Assembly (NCBI RefSeq): GCF_947495715.1
Contig: NZ_CANLZU010000022.1
Coordinates: 1-64,000, forward strand
From: an uncultured Oceanisphaera sp.
GTDB taxonomy: Bacteria > Pseudomonadota > Gammaproteobacteria > Enterobacterales > Aeromonadaceae
Direction: 5' to 3'
DNA: 64,000 bases
Positions 54,792 to 64,000 of the stretch are shown piece by piece. The first letter of the stretch is position 1. Each line of letters starts with the position of its first letter. The translations under genes were made by a program, and so were the position numbers. The notes under the pieces are model-generated. The model had not been told where the DNA came from. It did not search any database and saw only the letters and a list, made by a program, of their open reading frames with translations.

Positions 54792-55598
54792 ATGAAAACA
54801 CGAACCGTAATGCTTTTATTCTTGTCGGTAATATTCGGCCTCGGCGCCGCCTGGATGGCCAATAACTGGCTTGAACAACAAAGCGCCGCCAGTGCCCGCG
54901 AGGCCGAACGGGCGGGCAGCGAGCTGGCGCAGGTGGTGGTGGCGTCGGTGGACCTGGCCCCCGGCGTGCAGCTCGATCCCATTCATGTGCAACTCAAGCA
55001 GATAGATGCCCGCCTGGTGCCGCCCGGTGCCATTAATACTCTGGAAGAAACCCAGGGCATGGTGACCAAAAACAACCTCTATAAAGGCGACGTGTTGCGC
55101 AAGGAGCGACTCACGCCCATCGGGCAGGGTAGCACCCTCTCTGTGCTGCTGGAGCCGGGTATGCGGGCGGTTACGGTAAGGGTGAACGACGTTATCGGGG
55201 TGGCGGGTTTTCTGTTGCCCGGCAACCGGGTGGACATTCTGTTTACCGAGGGTGACATGACCCGCACCGTGCTGAAAAACCTCAAGGTACTGGCTGTGGA
55301 TCAAACCCAGCATACCGATGAAAACCGTCCCAAGCTGGTGCGCGCCGTTACCCTGGAAGTGGATCCCGAGCAGGCCGAGAAACTGGTTAACGCCAGCTCC
55401 AACGGTCGTATTCAGCTGGCACTACGTAATCCCAATGACGCACAGGATCTGAACGACATAGTGGCCGCGATCTCGCCGGAGTCTGCTTCTCCGGTAGCGG
55501 CAGAGCCGGCGGCACCTAAGCCCAGGGCTCGGCCTCGCCAGTTGTCTGTTGATCTGATTAAGGGCACCAGTCAGCAGCAGGTGTCGGTAAAAAGCTGA
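54792..55598 (+). CDS. cpaB: Flp pilus assembly protein CpaB/RcpC
   Basis: The 268-residue protein has one N-terminal helix (about 5-22), a SAF domain (about 48-115: VVVASVDLAPGVQLDPIHVQLKQ) and the RcpC C-terminal domain with MRAVTVRVNDVIGVAGFLLPGNRVDILFT. The RcpC/CpaB protein sits in the periplasm and is needed with the secretin for Flp export. It is the first gene of the main assembly operon. Confidence 0.92.
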   Translation: MKTRTVMLLFLSVIFGLGAAWMANNWLEQQSAASAREAERAGSELAQVVVASVDLAPGVQLDPIHVQLKQIDARLVPPGAINTLEETQGMVTKNNLYKGDVLRKERLTPIGQGSTLSVLLEPGMRAVTVRVNDVIGVAGFLLPGNRVDILFTEGDMTRTVLKNLKVLAVDQTQHTDENRPKLVRAVTLEVDPEQAEKLVNASSNGRIQLALRNPNDAQDLNDIVAAISPESASPVAAEPAAPKPRARPRQLSVDLIKGTSQQQVSVKS

Positions 55599-55634
55599 AT
55601 ACCAATAAAACAAGGTTCACACGGAGGTGACACT

Positions 55635-57041
55635 ATGAAAACACTGCTTAACGCTATGTTAGCAGCACTGCTGCTATCGCCCGGCCTGCTATGGGCCGGG
55701 GGCAGCCTGCAGCAGGCAGGGAATGAAGTGCAGTTACCCATTCATAAATCCCGCTCGCTGATGCTGGATAGACCCGCCAGCCGGGTATCGGTGGGCAACC
55801 CCGCTATTGCCGATGTACTGGTATTGCAGGATCGAGAGCTGTATCTGGTGGGCAAGTCGCTCGGCCATACCAACCTGATGGTATGGGATATGAACGATGG
55901 CCTGATGCAGGTATACGACATCGAGGTCAGCCACGATCTGCAGGGGCTGAAAGAACGGCTCTATCGCTTCTTGCCCAACGAGCCGATTCAGGTGCATACC
56001 TCCCAGGGTCAGCTGGTCATGAGTGGCGAAGTGTCGGATCTGAACCGGCTGAACGCCGCCTATGAACTGGGGCGTGGTTATGTGGTGGCCGCCGAAGGGG
56101 GCGTGGCCCGCTCCGAGGTGATGAACATGATGAGCGTGGGCGGCGGCCAGCAGGTGATGCTGGAAGTGACCGTGGCCGAGGTGGCGCGAGATACCTCGCG
56201 CAGCTGGGAGTCGGCGTTCGAGCTGCTTGAAAGTTCCGGTAACTGGGGTTTTTCGTTGTTGCGTGACAGCGTGGGCCAGTTGGCCAGCTTTGGCAGCAAC
56301 ACCCTGGTTGGCCAGTTTGCCAGCGCCGACACCGTGTTTAACGTGGCGCTGGATCTGGCCAAGACCCGCGGCCTGGCCCGGGTGCTGGCCGAGCCACGCA
56401 TTACCGCCATTAGCGGTCAGTCGGCCGAGTTTCTGTCCGGCGGCGAGTTTCCGGTACCGGTTCCTACCGAAGACGGGATAGCGGTGGAGTTCAAGGAGTT
56501 CGGGGTGGGCCTCAAGTTTACGCCCGTGGTGCTGAGCAGCGGAAAAATCAACCTCAATCTCAATGTGTCGGTCAGCGAGCCGGTGGTGGCGAACCAGGCC
56601 AATGTGCCCCTGTTCGGGGATATTACCGCGCTCAGCAAACGCAGTGCCGGCACCACGGTCGAACTGGGCGACGGTCAGACCATCAGCATCGCCGGCCTGC
56701 TCAGCGAGAACAGCCGCGAGTCGGTCAGGCAGCTGCCTTTTGCCGGCGACATTCCGGTACTTGGCAACCTGTTTACCAGCCGCAGTTTTACCAAGGGCGA
56801 GTCCGAGCTGGTGATCATGGTGACGCCCCGCCTGGTACGGCCGTTCGACAAACAGCAGGTCAGCCTGCCGACCGATGGTTTTATCGAACCGACCGATATC
56901 GAGTTTTACCTGCTGGGCAAAATGTCGTTGCGCAACCGGGCCGGCGATCAAACGCCGATGGTGCAGTCGCAGGGTAATACCGGCATGAGCCAGGCGGTAG
57001 CCGAAGGTGGCATGGAGCAGACCTATGGTCAGTCGCTTTAG
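55635..57041 (+). CDS. cpaC: Flp pilus outer-membrane secretin CpaC/RcpA
   Basis: The 468-residue protein has a signal peptide (MKTLLNAMLAALLLSPGLLWA), a pilus-type N-domain (ILDRPASRVSVGNPAIADVLVL-like segment near 45-65), a BON-like region (QVHTSQGQLVMSGEVSD) and a secretin domain with VMLEVTVAEVARDTSR, EPRITAISGQSAEFLSGGEFPVP and GDIPVLGNLFTSRSF. It forms the outer-membrane channel. An AGGTG ribosome site is present. Confidence 0.93.
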   Translation: MKTLLNAMLAALLLSPGLLWAGGSLQQAGNEVQLPIHKSRSLMLDRPASRVSVGNPAIADVLVLQDRELYLVGKSLGHTNLMVWDMNDGLMQVYDIEVSHDLQGLKERLYRFLPNEPIQVHTSQGQLVMSGEVSDLNRLNAAYELGRGYVVAAEGGVARSEVMNMMSVGGGQQVMLEVTVAEVARDTSRSWESAFELLESSGNWGFSLLRDSVGQLASFGSNTLVGQFASADTVFNVALDLAKTRGLARVLAEPRITAISGQSAEFLSGGEFPVPVPTEDGIAVEFKEFGVGLKFTPVVLSSGKINLNLNVSVSEPVVANQANVPLFGDITALSKRSAGTTVELGDGQTISIAGLLSENSRESVRQLPFAGDIPVLGNLFTSRSFTKGESELVIMVTPRLVRPFDKQQVSLPTDGFIEPTDIEFYLLGKMSLRNRAGDQTPMVQSQGNTGMSQAVAEGGMEQTYGQSL

Positions 57042-57090
57042 TAGAAGAGATGGCAATCATGACCAGCCGGTACAGACAAGGAGACACACA

Positions 57091-57360
57091 ATGAAACGGA
57101 TACTACTGATAGTGCTGGCCACCGGTGCCGTTACCGGCTGTGCAGGCGAACGGTATTACGATTTTGCCATGGGCAACGATGTTCAGGAGCTGGACGAACT
57201 GCAGATTATGGACCCGGAAGCCAGTGTGCGTAACGACGGCAAAATTGCCGCCCTTACCCTGAACGGCGAATACGGGGTCTCGCTGCACGACAAATATGTG
57301 AAAGGGGCTGAAGCCCCCGGCGAGGGCAAAACCCAGGTAACCCTCAACTTCGGCGATTAA
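57091..57360 (+). CDS. Small lipoprotein of tad locus
   Basis: The 89-residue lipoprotein starts MKRILLIVLATGAVTGC with the lipobox at Cys17. The mature part is acidic with no domain recognised. Position after the secretin suggests a secretin pilot or RcpB-like accessory role, which is inference. AAGGAG lies upstream of the ATG. Confidence 0.75.
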   Translation: MKRILLIVLATGAVTGCAGERYYDFAMGNDVQELDELQIMDPEASVRNDGKIAALTLNGEYGVSLHDKYVKGAEAPGEGKTQVTLNFGD

Positions 57361-57388
57361 ATGCCGGCGAATAACAAGCAGGAGAAAC

Positions 57389-58846
57389 ATGATGAAAGCG
57401 TTATCGCACCGCAAGCAACAGAAAGGCGCCGTGCTCGTCCTGGTGACGATAGCGCTCTTTACGCTGCTCGGCTTCACCGCCCTGGCACTGGATGGCGGTT
57501 ATCTTATTCTCAATAAAAACAGGCTTCAGGATGCGGTGGATGCGGCCGCCTTGAGTGGGGCCAAGACCTTGGCTTCTACCGATGCTGCCAAGAGTACCCA
57601 TGCGGAGGCAGAAAAGGCGGCAAGAGATACCATTCGCGCCATCATGCAAGGTGATGGCTTTCAAAAAATGAAAGTCGATACCACCAAGCTGGCTGAAACC
57701 GTTCAGGTCGAGTTTTCTCACAACCCTGTGCCTTTTGAACCCACCAGTAGTGCTGATGCCAAGTATGTGAGAGTCAGAATGGAGACGGTTCCGGTCACTC
57801 AGTTCTTTTCACAGCTGATGGTGGATGTCTGGCAGGTCAGGGCTTCGGCTGTGACGGGCACATTGGCACCGGAGAATGGCAGTAAAATTTGTGATGTTAT
57901 TCCGCTGTTAATGTTGGTAGATGCAGATGATGTAGGTAAAAGTGGCTATGGGTATAAGATGGCCTCAGACAGCGAGCCGGGGGACATGATGGTCATAAAA
58001 TCACCGGCTGCCGGTAGCCCCGATATGTCGCCCGGTCATTTTCAGGCTTTGAATCTGGGTGATGGTAATGGTGCAAACAAATATCGTGAAGCCTTGGCCA
58101 GTGGTCATTGCATAGATATAGGAGAAGACCAAGAGGTAGATGAATGTGCTGAAAATGACACGAATTGCTCGCTGACAGTGACTGATGGCAAGACTGGTAA
58201 TATGGCCGGACCCACCAGGCAGGGGCTGAATACACGGTTCAATATTTATAATCCCGGTAAATTTAAAAAGCCTTCAGTACCTGCAGAGGAGTCAATTCCA
58301 GGGGACGATAGTTATTACTCTGACTGTGCGTTATCAGATGCTGATGTTCTTGATTTTAAGGATAATAATCTCATTAACTTGGTAAATGATCTTTTTCTGC
58401 AGGGCAGCACCACGAAAGATGAGATCGTTAGTCATTTGGAAAATAAAAAACAGGATCCTGATCTTAAGAAAAATGAAAAAGATGATATAGATGGGTATAT
58501 CAATGCCGTTAATAATATGCAGATGTTTTCTGACTATGAAAACCCATTCAGCAATACATATAAAAAATATGAAATAAAAGGAAACGATGTTGGCTGTCTA
58601 AATAATAGACGCATTGTCAAAGTTCCTGTTGCGGTTGGTGGAGATAGTGTCGGAAAAAACATACCTATTATTGGTGTCGCCTGCATGTTTCTGAATCAGG
58701 AGGTCACCGGCAACGGGCTTAGTCAGTACATTGTGGGCGAACTGATACCTGAATGTGGTGCAGATGGTGATGGAGCCGATGACGAATCCGGTTTCAGTCA
58801 GCCCCGTTTGGTGCTTTACAACGATACCGGCAGTGGAGATTCTTGA
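57389..58846 (+). CDS. tadG: TadG-like pilus-associated protein
   Basis: The 485-residue protein starts with a short basic segment and one membrane helix (about 13-38) in the TadE/G-like N-terminal form QKGAVLVLVTIALFTLLGFTA, followed by LNKNRLQDAVDAAALSGAKTLA. The rest is a large extracytoplasmic domain with several cysteines. The region around 57890-58680 is much more AT-rich and Asn/Asp-rich than the flanks, suggesting a variable or recently acquired surface domain. Its TGA overlaps the next ATG. Confidence 0.85.
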   Translation: MMKALSHRKQQKGAVLVLVTIALFTLLGFTALALDGGYLILNKNRLQDAVDAAALSGAKTLASTDAAKSTHAEAEKAARDTIRAIMQGDGFQKMKVDTTKLAETVQVEFSHNPVPFEPTSSADAKYVRVRMETVPVTQFFSQLMVDVWQVRASAVTGTLAPENGSKICDVIPLLMLVDADDVGKSGYGYKMASDSEPGDMMVIKSPAAGSPDMSPGHFQALNLGDGNGANKYREALASGHCIDIGEDQEVDECAENDTNCSLTVTDGKTGNMAGPTRQGLNTRFNIYNPGKFKKPSVPAEESIPGDDSYYSDCALSDADVLDFKDNNLINLVNDLFLQGSTTKDEIVSHLENKKQDPDLKKNEKDDIDGYINAVNNMQMFSDYENPFSNTYKKYEIKGNDVGCLNNRRIVKVPVAVGGDSVGKNIPIIGVACMFLNQEVTGNGLSQYIVGELIPECGADGDGADDESGFSQPRLVLYNDTGSGDS

Positions 58847-59325
58847 TGCGTACTTTATCTGTGAGCAATAGCAGGAAGCAGCGGGGGCTGGCGGCGGTAG
58901 AAGCAACCCTGATTCTGCCTCTGATGTTGCTGTTGATGCTGGCGATTGGTGAGTTTGGCCGAGCGCTTTATCAGTATGCCACCCTGACACAGGCACTGCG
59001 TGGTGGCGCATTGGCTCTGGATCGCATGGGCTCCTATGTAGACAACCCTCAAACAAGATCCGATAAGGAAAATATCATCAGAAACATCATTGTCTATGGT
59101 AACTCACAGGGCACCGGTAGCCCTGTGCTACCTGGTTTGAGTAAAAACGATGTAATATTTTCAAATGTTTTCGAAATTCCGGCTGATAGTGAAAATTATT
59201 ATTCACAGGTTGATCTGAGTTACAGCTGGCAGCCTGTTTTTGGAAGTGAATTCAATACTTTTGTTGCCGGTGCTATTTCTCTGGATTTTCCTTTGAATAC
59301 CAGCATGACAGTGAGGGTTAAATAA
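58846..59325 (+). CDS. tadE: TadE-family pseudopilin
   Basis: The 159-residue protein has the TadE form: QRGLAAVEATLILPLMLLLM (class-III-like signal with Glu) followed by a helix and a C-terminal extracytoplasmic domain. TadE-like pseudopilins are processed by TadV and needed for Flp fibre assembly. ATG at 58846 overlaps the upstream stop (TGATG), with GGAG in front. AT-rich like its neighbours. Confidence 0.88.
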   Translation: MRTLSVSNSRKQRGLAAVEATLILPLMLLLMLAIGEFGRALYQYATLTQALRGGALALDRMGSYVDNPQTRSDKENIIRNIIVYGNSQGTGSPVLPGLSKNDVIFSNVFEIPADSENYYSQVDLSYSWQPVFGSEFNTFVAGAISLDFPLNTSMTVRVK

Positions 59326-59804
59326 TGTCGACTTATATTCCAAAGTCTAGGCGGAACAGGCAGCAAGGCCTTGCTGTTGTAGAGTTTGCGATTGTCGGCT
59401 CTGTTATTTTTCTCGTACTCTTTGCCGTTATGGAACTAGGTCGATTGCTTTATACCTGGTCTGTATTGAACGAGGTAAGCCGTCAGGCTGCCAGGGTTGC
59501 AACTGTGTGTTCATTAGATGAAAGCTCTAATGTAGCCAGTGATGTTGTTAGTCGGCTGGGAGGTGCAGTACCTGGTTTGCAAGGAAGTAACATCAATATT
59601 GAATATCTGAATGATGATTTTGTTCCGGTTTCAGGAACAGATCTTCCTTACTATGTCAGAGCGGGGATTATAAATTACAGATTTGAGATGATCTTGCCGC
59701 TTACTGTCGATTTATCCATGTTCAGCCCGGGGTTTTCTACCGTGGTAAGAGCCGAAAGCCTGGGGGAAACCCCTGATAAAGGCATAGTACCTTGTTTCCC
59801 CTAA
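59325..59804 (+). CDS. tadF: TadE/TadF-family pseudopilin
   Basis: The 159-residue protein has QQGLAVVEFAIVGSVIFLVL, the same pseudopilin signal and helix, followed by LGRLLYTWSVLNEVSRQAARVATVC and a short domain with a C-terminal cysteine. Overlaps the stop of tadE (TAATG), so it is translationally coupled. The tadE/tadF distinction is by order only. Confidence 0.85.
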   Translation: MSTYIPKSRRNRQQGLAVVEFAIVGSVIFLVLFAVMELGRLLYTWSVLNEVSRQAARVATVCSLDESSNVASDVVSRLGGAVPGLQGSNINIEYLNDDFVPVSGTDLPYYVRAGIINYRFEMILPLTVDLSMFSPGFSTVVRAESLGETPDKGIVPCFP

Positions 59805-59816
59805 ACGGGAGGGACC

Positions 59817-61031
59817 ATGACAGACGCCAAAATTGTAGAACTGGAAAGCATTTCATCACCTCGTCAGCCGCTGGCCTGTCCGTTGCAAGTCAACGTGATG
59901 GATCCGGACGGTCGTTTATGGACTCAACTACAAAGCCAGCTTCAGTCCAGCCAGTTGCAGCTGCGCCGTTTATCCGAGCAGGATCCCCTGCCCAGGCCGG
60001 GGCGTCAGCTGTTGCTGCTGGTGGATCACCCCATGATCGGCGCCGTGTACGATGAACTGGAACGCCGGCAGGCGCCGACGCTGCCATTGATAGTGGTGGG
60101 CGACCCGGGCAACACGGCCCTGATGCGCCGGTCCATGCGGCTGGGGGCGGTCGACTTCTTGCCCTTCGACTATCAGCCGGCCGAGCTGTGGTCGGCCCTG
60201 ACCCGGGTGGCCGACCAGCAGGCGGCCAGTGCCACGCTGGCACCGGTGACCGTGGTGGTCAACGGCAAACCCGGATCCGGCGCCAGCTTTATTTGTGCCA
60301 ACCTCGGTTATGCGCTGGGTCGGCAGCATGACGACGACAAGACACTGCTGGTGGATGCCAACCTGCATTACGGCTCGCTGGCGGATTACCTGAATGTCAA
60401 AGACAAGCAGGGCAGCCTGGCCGGCGGCATGGAAAGAGCCACTGAAATGGATGCCATGGCCCTGTCGGGCATGGTCAGCCTGGCCCGTGAGCGGCTGGAT
60501 GTGCTGCCGTCGGCACCGGTTGCACTGGCGGAACAACTGCAGCCCACGGCAAAAAACTGCTCGCAGCTGATGTACCTGTTGCGCAGCCAGTATCAGCAGG
60601 TGGTGGTGGACTTGTCCCGCGGACCCGAAAGCTGGAATGTGCCCATGCTGGAATGTGCCGACCATGTGCTGGTGGTGATGCAGCAGTCTTTGTCGGCCCT
60701 GCGTGAAACCCTGTATCTGCTGAAACGATTACGACACGAACTGGGTATACCGAAAAACCGGATTATTTTGCTGATAAACCGTTACGACAAGAGAAAGGAC
60801 CTATCTTTAAAGAAAATAGAGCAGACCACAGAGGTCACGCATATTCTGACGGTGCTCAATGATTTCACCATGGCGGAAAACTGCACCGATTTGGGCAAGC
60901 TGGTGGTGGAAATAGAAAAGAAACACAAACTGGTCAAAGTATTTAACGACATTGTCGGTGACATTACGCCACAGGATGAAGAACAGGCCGCCAGGCCCGG
61001 ATTATTTAAAAGGTGGTTTGGCAGACACTGA
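59817..61031 (+). CDS. tadZ: TadZ/CpaE, ParA/MinD-like pilus localisation protein
   Basis: The 404-residue protein has an N-terminal receiver-like domain (about 20-135: LLLLVDHPMIGAVYDEL, RLGAVDFLPFDYQPAEL) and a C-terminal MinD/ParA-like ATPase domain. Its P-loop is degenerate: GKPGSGASFICANLG, where GKS/T is replaced by GAS. LLVDANLHYGSLADYLN gives the Walker A' region. TadZ places the Tad machine at the pole or membrane site. GGGAGGG is four bases before the ATG. Confidence 0.9.
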   Translation: MTDAKIVELESISSPRQPLACPLQVNVMDPDGRLWTQLQSQLQSSQLQLRRLSEQDPLPRPGRQLLLLVDHPMIGAVYDELERRQAPTLPLIVVGDPGNTALMRRSMRLGAVDFLPFDYQPAELWSALTRVADQQAASATLAPVTVVVNGKPGSGASFICANLGYALGRQHDDDKTLLVDANLHYGSLADYLNVKDKQGSLAGGMERATEMDAMALSGMVSLARERLDVLPSAPVALAEQLQPTAKNCSQLMYLLRSQYQQVVVDLSRGPESWNVPMLECADHVLVVMQQSLSALRETLYLLKRLRHELGIPKNRIILLINRYDKRKDLSLKKIEQTTEVTHILTVLNDFTMAENCTDLGKLVVEIEKKHKLVKVFNDIVGDITPQDEEQAARPGLFKRWFGRH

Positions 61032-61039
61032 ATAGCTTG

Positions 61040-61080
61040 TTTTTCAGTACCGAATAGCTGATTCAATCAGCACTGAAAAA
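61040..61080 (+). other. Nested hairpin between tadZ and tadA
   Basis: TTTTTCAGT (61040-61048) pairs with ACTGAAAAA (61072-61080), enclosing a second stem GCTGATT/AATCAGC (61057-61071). It has no T run after it and lies 15 bases before the tadA ATG, so it may protect mRNA ends or modulate tadA translation. Confidence 0.5.
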
Positions 61081-61095
61081 CCATGGGGGTCAAGG

Positions 61096-62403
61096 ATGAA
61101 CCTGGAAGATTATATTCTCAACACGGATGAAGAAGCCTATAAACATCGTCTGCATGGCAAGCTGATGGATATGCTGGACTTGCCCATGCTGCAAACCATT
61201 TCTCGCGAGCAGGCCAGCGAACAGATAGAGCGGCTGTGCTTTCAGGTCATGCAAGACTCGCCCACACCACTCACGGTGGACTCCCGCCACAAAATTGTGC
61301 GTCAGCTGCTGGACGAAATACTGGGTCATGGCCCGTTGGAGCCACTGCTGGCCGACCCGGCTATTGCGGATATCATGGTCAACGGCGCCAAACACATTTA
61401 CGTGGAGCGCCGGGGGCGCATAGAGCGGGTGCCACTCACCTTTACCGACGACGATCATCTGATGGGGGTGATAGAGCGCATCGTGTCCAGTGTGGGTCGT
61501 CGCATCGACGAGCTGTCGCCCATGGTGGATGCCCGTCTGAAAGACGGCTCCCGGGTCAATGCCATCATACCGCCGCTGGCGCTGAACGGCCCGACCCTGT
61601 CGATTCGACGCTTTACCGTAGAAAAGCTGGCGGTAGACACCCTGATCGACTTTGGCACCATTACTCCGCCCATCGCCCAGGTGATGGAGGCGGTGGTCAA
61701 GGGCAAGCTCAATATTCTGATCTCGGGCGGTACCGGTACCGGTAAAACCACCTTCCTCAATATACTGTCCGGTTTTATTCCGTCCAATCAGCGCATCATC
61801 ACGGTGGAAGACTCCGCCGAGCTGCAATTACAGCAGCCTCATGTGGTACAGCTGGAAAGCCGGCCCGCCAATATAGAGGGCCGGGGAGAAGTCGCCATGC
61901 GTGATCTGGTGAAAAACACCCTGCGAATGCGGCCCGATCGCATCGTGGTGGGGGAGGTGCGGGGCGCCGAGGCCTTTGACATGTTGACCGCCATGAACAC
62001 CGGTCACGAAGGATCTCTGACCACCATTCACGCCAATACTCCGCGCGACGCCCTGGGACGGCTGGAAAACATGGTCTCCATGACCGGTTTCGACATGCCG
62101 GTGAAGAACATTCGGGCCCAGGTGGCGTCGGCGCTGGATCTGATCATTCAGCTGGAACGGCAGGAGGACGGCACTCGCCGTATGGTGAGCATGCAGGAGG
62201 TGCACGGCATGGAAGGCGAAACAATCACCATGTCGGAGATTTTTACCTTCGAGCGCACCGGTATCGACGCCGAAGGCAAGGTGCTGGGTCGCCACAAGCC
62301 GACCGGCGTGATGCCCAACTTCTACGATCGTCTGGCCCGTCGGGGCATGGTGTTGCCGCGCAGCCTGTTTGGTGACGATGAGTTGCACCAGGGCATTTTC
62401 TAG
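61096..62403 (+). CDS. tadA: Flp pilus assembly ATPase TadA/CpaF
   Basis: The 435-residue secretion ATPase has the CpaF N-terminal domain ([21 protein letters not shown]), Walker [11 protein letters not shown], the Asp box DSAELQL, Walker [13 protein letters not shown] and the His box [13 protein letters not shown]. It powers Flp assembly (and in Caulobacter retraction) from the cytoplasm. Confidence 0.95.
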   Translation: MNLEDYILNTDEEAYKHRLHGKLMDMLDLPMLQTISREQASEQIERLCFQVMQDSPTPLTVDSRHKIVRQLLDEILGHGPLEPLLADPAIADIMVNGAKHIYVERRGRIERVPLTFTDDDHLMGVIERIVSSVGRRIDELSPMVDARLKDGSRVNAIIPPLALNGPTLSIRRFTVEKLAVDTLIDFGTITPPIAQVMEAVVKGKLNILISGGTGTGKTTFLNILSGFIPSNQRIITVEDSAELQLQQPHVVQLESRPANIEGRGEVAMRDLVKNTLRMRPDRIVVGEVRGAEAFDMLTAMNTGHEGSLTTIHANTPRDALGRLENMVSMTGFDMPVKNIRAQVASALDLIIQLERQEDGTRRMVSMQEVHGMEGETITMSEIFTFERTGIDAEGKVLGRHKPTGVMPNFYDRLARRGMVLPRSLFGDDELHQGIF

Positions 62404-62414
62404 CGGGAGGTTTT

Positions 62415-63389
62415 ATGAGCAGCAATACCCTGATTTTTTTGGCGTTGGTCGGGCTGGCAGTGGTGTTTTTGAGCCTGGCGATGTTTGTGCCGGTGACCCA
62501 GCCCCGGCTGAACCGTTCTGCTCTGCTCAAGCGTCGCATTGCGGCGCTGGAGGCAGAAAATCACGAGCAGCAGCAGGTATCCATCTATCGAACCAAGCGG
62601 CTGGACGCGTTGTCGCCGCTGTTGCGCCGACTGGAAACCTCGCCACTGCTGGAGCGGGTGGCCTTTGCGCTGGAACTGGCGGGTTCTCGCCTTTATGCGT
62701 ATCAACTGGTTTTTTTGACCGCATTGGTGAGCCTGGTGCTGGCGGTGGCGTGCTGGTGGCTGTGGCACAGCTGGCTGCTGGTGCTGATGGCGTTGGTGCT
62801 GCCGGCTCTGGTGATGCACATCAAGCTCAAACGTAATTACTATAATCGGTTGGCGCTGTATGAGCAGCAACTGCCAGAGGCGCTGGACATCATGAAGCGG
62901 GGCCTGCAGGCGGGTTATTCCTTTGCCGACACCATCAAGCTTATCAGCGAGCAGATGCCCAATCCGCTGGGGCGTGAATTTGCCCTGGTGTTTGCCGACA
63001 TCAATTACCGCAAGGATATTCGCAAGGCCATGACCGGCCTGTTGGAGCGGGTGCCGAGTGTGTCGAACATGGCGCTGATCAGCGCCGTGCAGGTGCAGCG
63101 GGAAACCGGCGGTAATCTGGTGGAGAACATCGACAAGCTGGCCACCATTATTCGTGACCGTTTCAAGTTCAACCGCCAAATCAGAACCCTGTCCGCCGAA
63201 GGGCGCATGTCGGGCTGGGTGCTGGTGTTGACCCCCTTCGCGCTCTTTGCGGTGATATATATCACGACTCCCGGTTATATCAGCGAGCTGCTGACTAACA
63301 AGGAAGGACATCAGCTGCTGATTTACGGTGGCATCACCATGGCGTTGGGTGTCTGGTGGATCAGCCGCATCATCAAGATTGAGGTGTAA
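62415..63389 (+). CDS. tadB: Flp pilus assembly membrane protein TadB
   Basis: The 324-residue protein has an N-terminal helix, a helix pair (about 97-130) and a type-II-secretion F domain with LPEALDIMKRGLQAGYSFADTIKL, RVPSVSNMALISAVQVQRETGGNLVENID, then two C-terminal helices. It forms the inner-membrane platform with TadC. Confidence 0.94.
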   Translation: MSSNTLIFLALVGLAVVFLSLAMFVPVTQPRLNRSALLKRRIAALEAENHEQQQVSIYRTKRLDALSPLLRRLETSPLLERVAFALELAGSRLYAYQLVFLTALVSLVLAVACWWLWHSWLLVLMALVLPALVMHIKLKRNYYNRLALYEQQLPEALDIMKRGLQAGYSFADTIKLISEQMPNPLGREFALVFADINYRKDIRKAMTGLLERVPSVSNMALISAVQVQRETGGNLVENIDKLATIIRDRFKFNRQIRTLSAEGRMSGWVLVLTPFALFAVIYITTPGYISELLTNKEGHQLLIYGGITMALGVWWISRIIKIEV

Positions 63390-63390
63390 C

Positions 63391-64000
63391 ATGGCAGAGC
63401 TAACAGAGTTGTTTAACGCAGGCCTGACCGATCCTCGCATGCGCCAGTGGCTGCTGATAGGCGGGGTGGCGTTGTCGGCCATGACCCTGTTCTGGGGCCT
63501 GGCCATGGTGGCCGGGGGGATTAGCAACCCCTATCGCCGGCGGCTGAATCACATGCAGCAACAGGTAGAGGAAGAGCAGCAAGACAGCCTGGAGCAGCGG
63601 CTGGTGCTGGCCAAACAGGGCGGCACCGGTACCTTTAGCGGGCACCGTATTCGTACCCTGCTGGTACATGCGGGCTTTCAGAAAAACTCGGCCTACCGCA
63701 TATTCACCGGTATCCGCCTGCTGGTGGTGATGCTGTCGGTATTGGTGGCGCTTGCCATCATGCTGACCGTTACCGCCTTTTCCTACAACATCATCCTGTT
63801 ACTGCTGGTCGTGGTGGCCTATGTGGCTTATGTGTTACCGGTGTTTGTGCTGGAGCGATTTGCCAATCATCGCATGACACAAATGAAACTGGCGATGCCG
63901 GATGCCTTGGATCTGCTGGTGGTCTGTACCGAGGCGGGCATGGGCTTCAAGGCGGCGCTGCAGCGGGTGGCCAAAGAAATCAGCCTGAGCCATGAAGAGC
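63391..64000 (+). CDS. tadC: Flp pilus assembly membrane protein TadC, partial
   Basis: Starts one base after the tadB stop (TAACATG) with MAELTELFNAGLTDPRMRQW, a helix (about 25-47), a further hydrophobic helix pair (about 105-155) and the beginning of a T2SF domain (MPDALDLLVVCTEAGMGFKA). The frame is open to the window end after about 203 codons; a full TadC is near 300-320 residues. The remaining locus (tadD and others) is outside the window. Confidence 0.92.
   Translation, partial: MAELTELFNAGLTDPRMRQWLLIGGVALSAMTLFWGLAMVAGGISNPYRRRLNHMQQQVEEEQQDSLEQRLVLAKQGGTGTFSGHRIRTLLVHAGFQKNSAYRIFTGIRLLVVMLSVLVALAIMLTVTAFSYNIILLLLVVVAYVAYVLPVFVLERFANHRMTQMKLAMPDALDLLVVCTEAGMGFKAALQRVAKEISLSHEE

Overview
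The window is chromosomal DNA of a high-GC marine or brackish gammaproteobacterium. Gene content points to the Aeromonadales (Oceanimonas, Oceanisphaera or Zobellella type): a torECAD TMAO respiration operon, prpBCD, CZB-domain chemotaxis, AsnS, several c-di-GMP proteins, and close similarity to enterobacterial and Vibrio proteins remembered from those families. No rRNA, tRNA or CRISPR array was seen. The genus is inference; no database was searched.

Layout. 0.1-3 kb: a broken phage-type integrase remnant, a lipoprotein, an L,D-transpeptidase and a soluble CZB chemoreceptor. 3-8 kb: an AcoR-type sigma54 activator divergent from aldehyde and iron-type alcohol dehydrogenases, with a sigma54 promoter and a palindromic candidate activator site between them. 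8 kb: an encapsulin-type ferritin with no encapsulin beside it. 8.5-12.8 kb: an aapJQMP amino-acid ABC transporter. 13-14.8 kb: an EAL-CBS-GGDDF protein. 14.8-21 kb: a tightly overlapping six-gene transporter/phosphatase operon with a divergent GntR/UTRA regulator, candidate organophosphonate or organophosphate uptake. 21-36 kb: housekeeping and transport (RarD, DMT exporter, TrhO, TcyP, lytic transglycosylase, phosphoribosyltransferase, PurU, 5'-nucleotidase) and a periplasmic sulfite-oxidase-fold protein paired with a GGDEF-EAL enzyme. 36-40 kb: prpBCD methylcitrate cycle. 40-50 kb: an NCS1 permease with a CRP-like site, torECAD, an NCS2 purine permease and asnS. 50-64 kb: a membrane protein, a second L,D-transpeptidase, then a tad/flp pilus locus that runs off the end of the window inside tadC.

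The most unusual material is between genes. (1) A roughly 360-bp element with ATACCAAT ends occurs three times, and a 113-bp relative sits in frame inside a permease gene. All carry hairpins with the same six-base loop (ATCCCT or ATCCTT) but different stems, so structure is kept while sequence changes. (2) Five intergenic loci hold tandem arrays with a unit of exactly seven bases but different sequences. Three of them surround inverted hairpins resembling REP/BIME elements, mostly with a 5' GTAG. Neither family has its mobilising enzyme in this window.

Functional themes are alcohol/aldehyde and propionate oxidation, amino-acid, cystine and purine uptake, anaerobic TMAO respiration, c-di-GMP control, and surface attachment by Flp pili whose pilins carry a cysteine pair.
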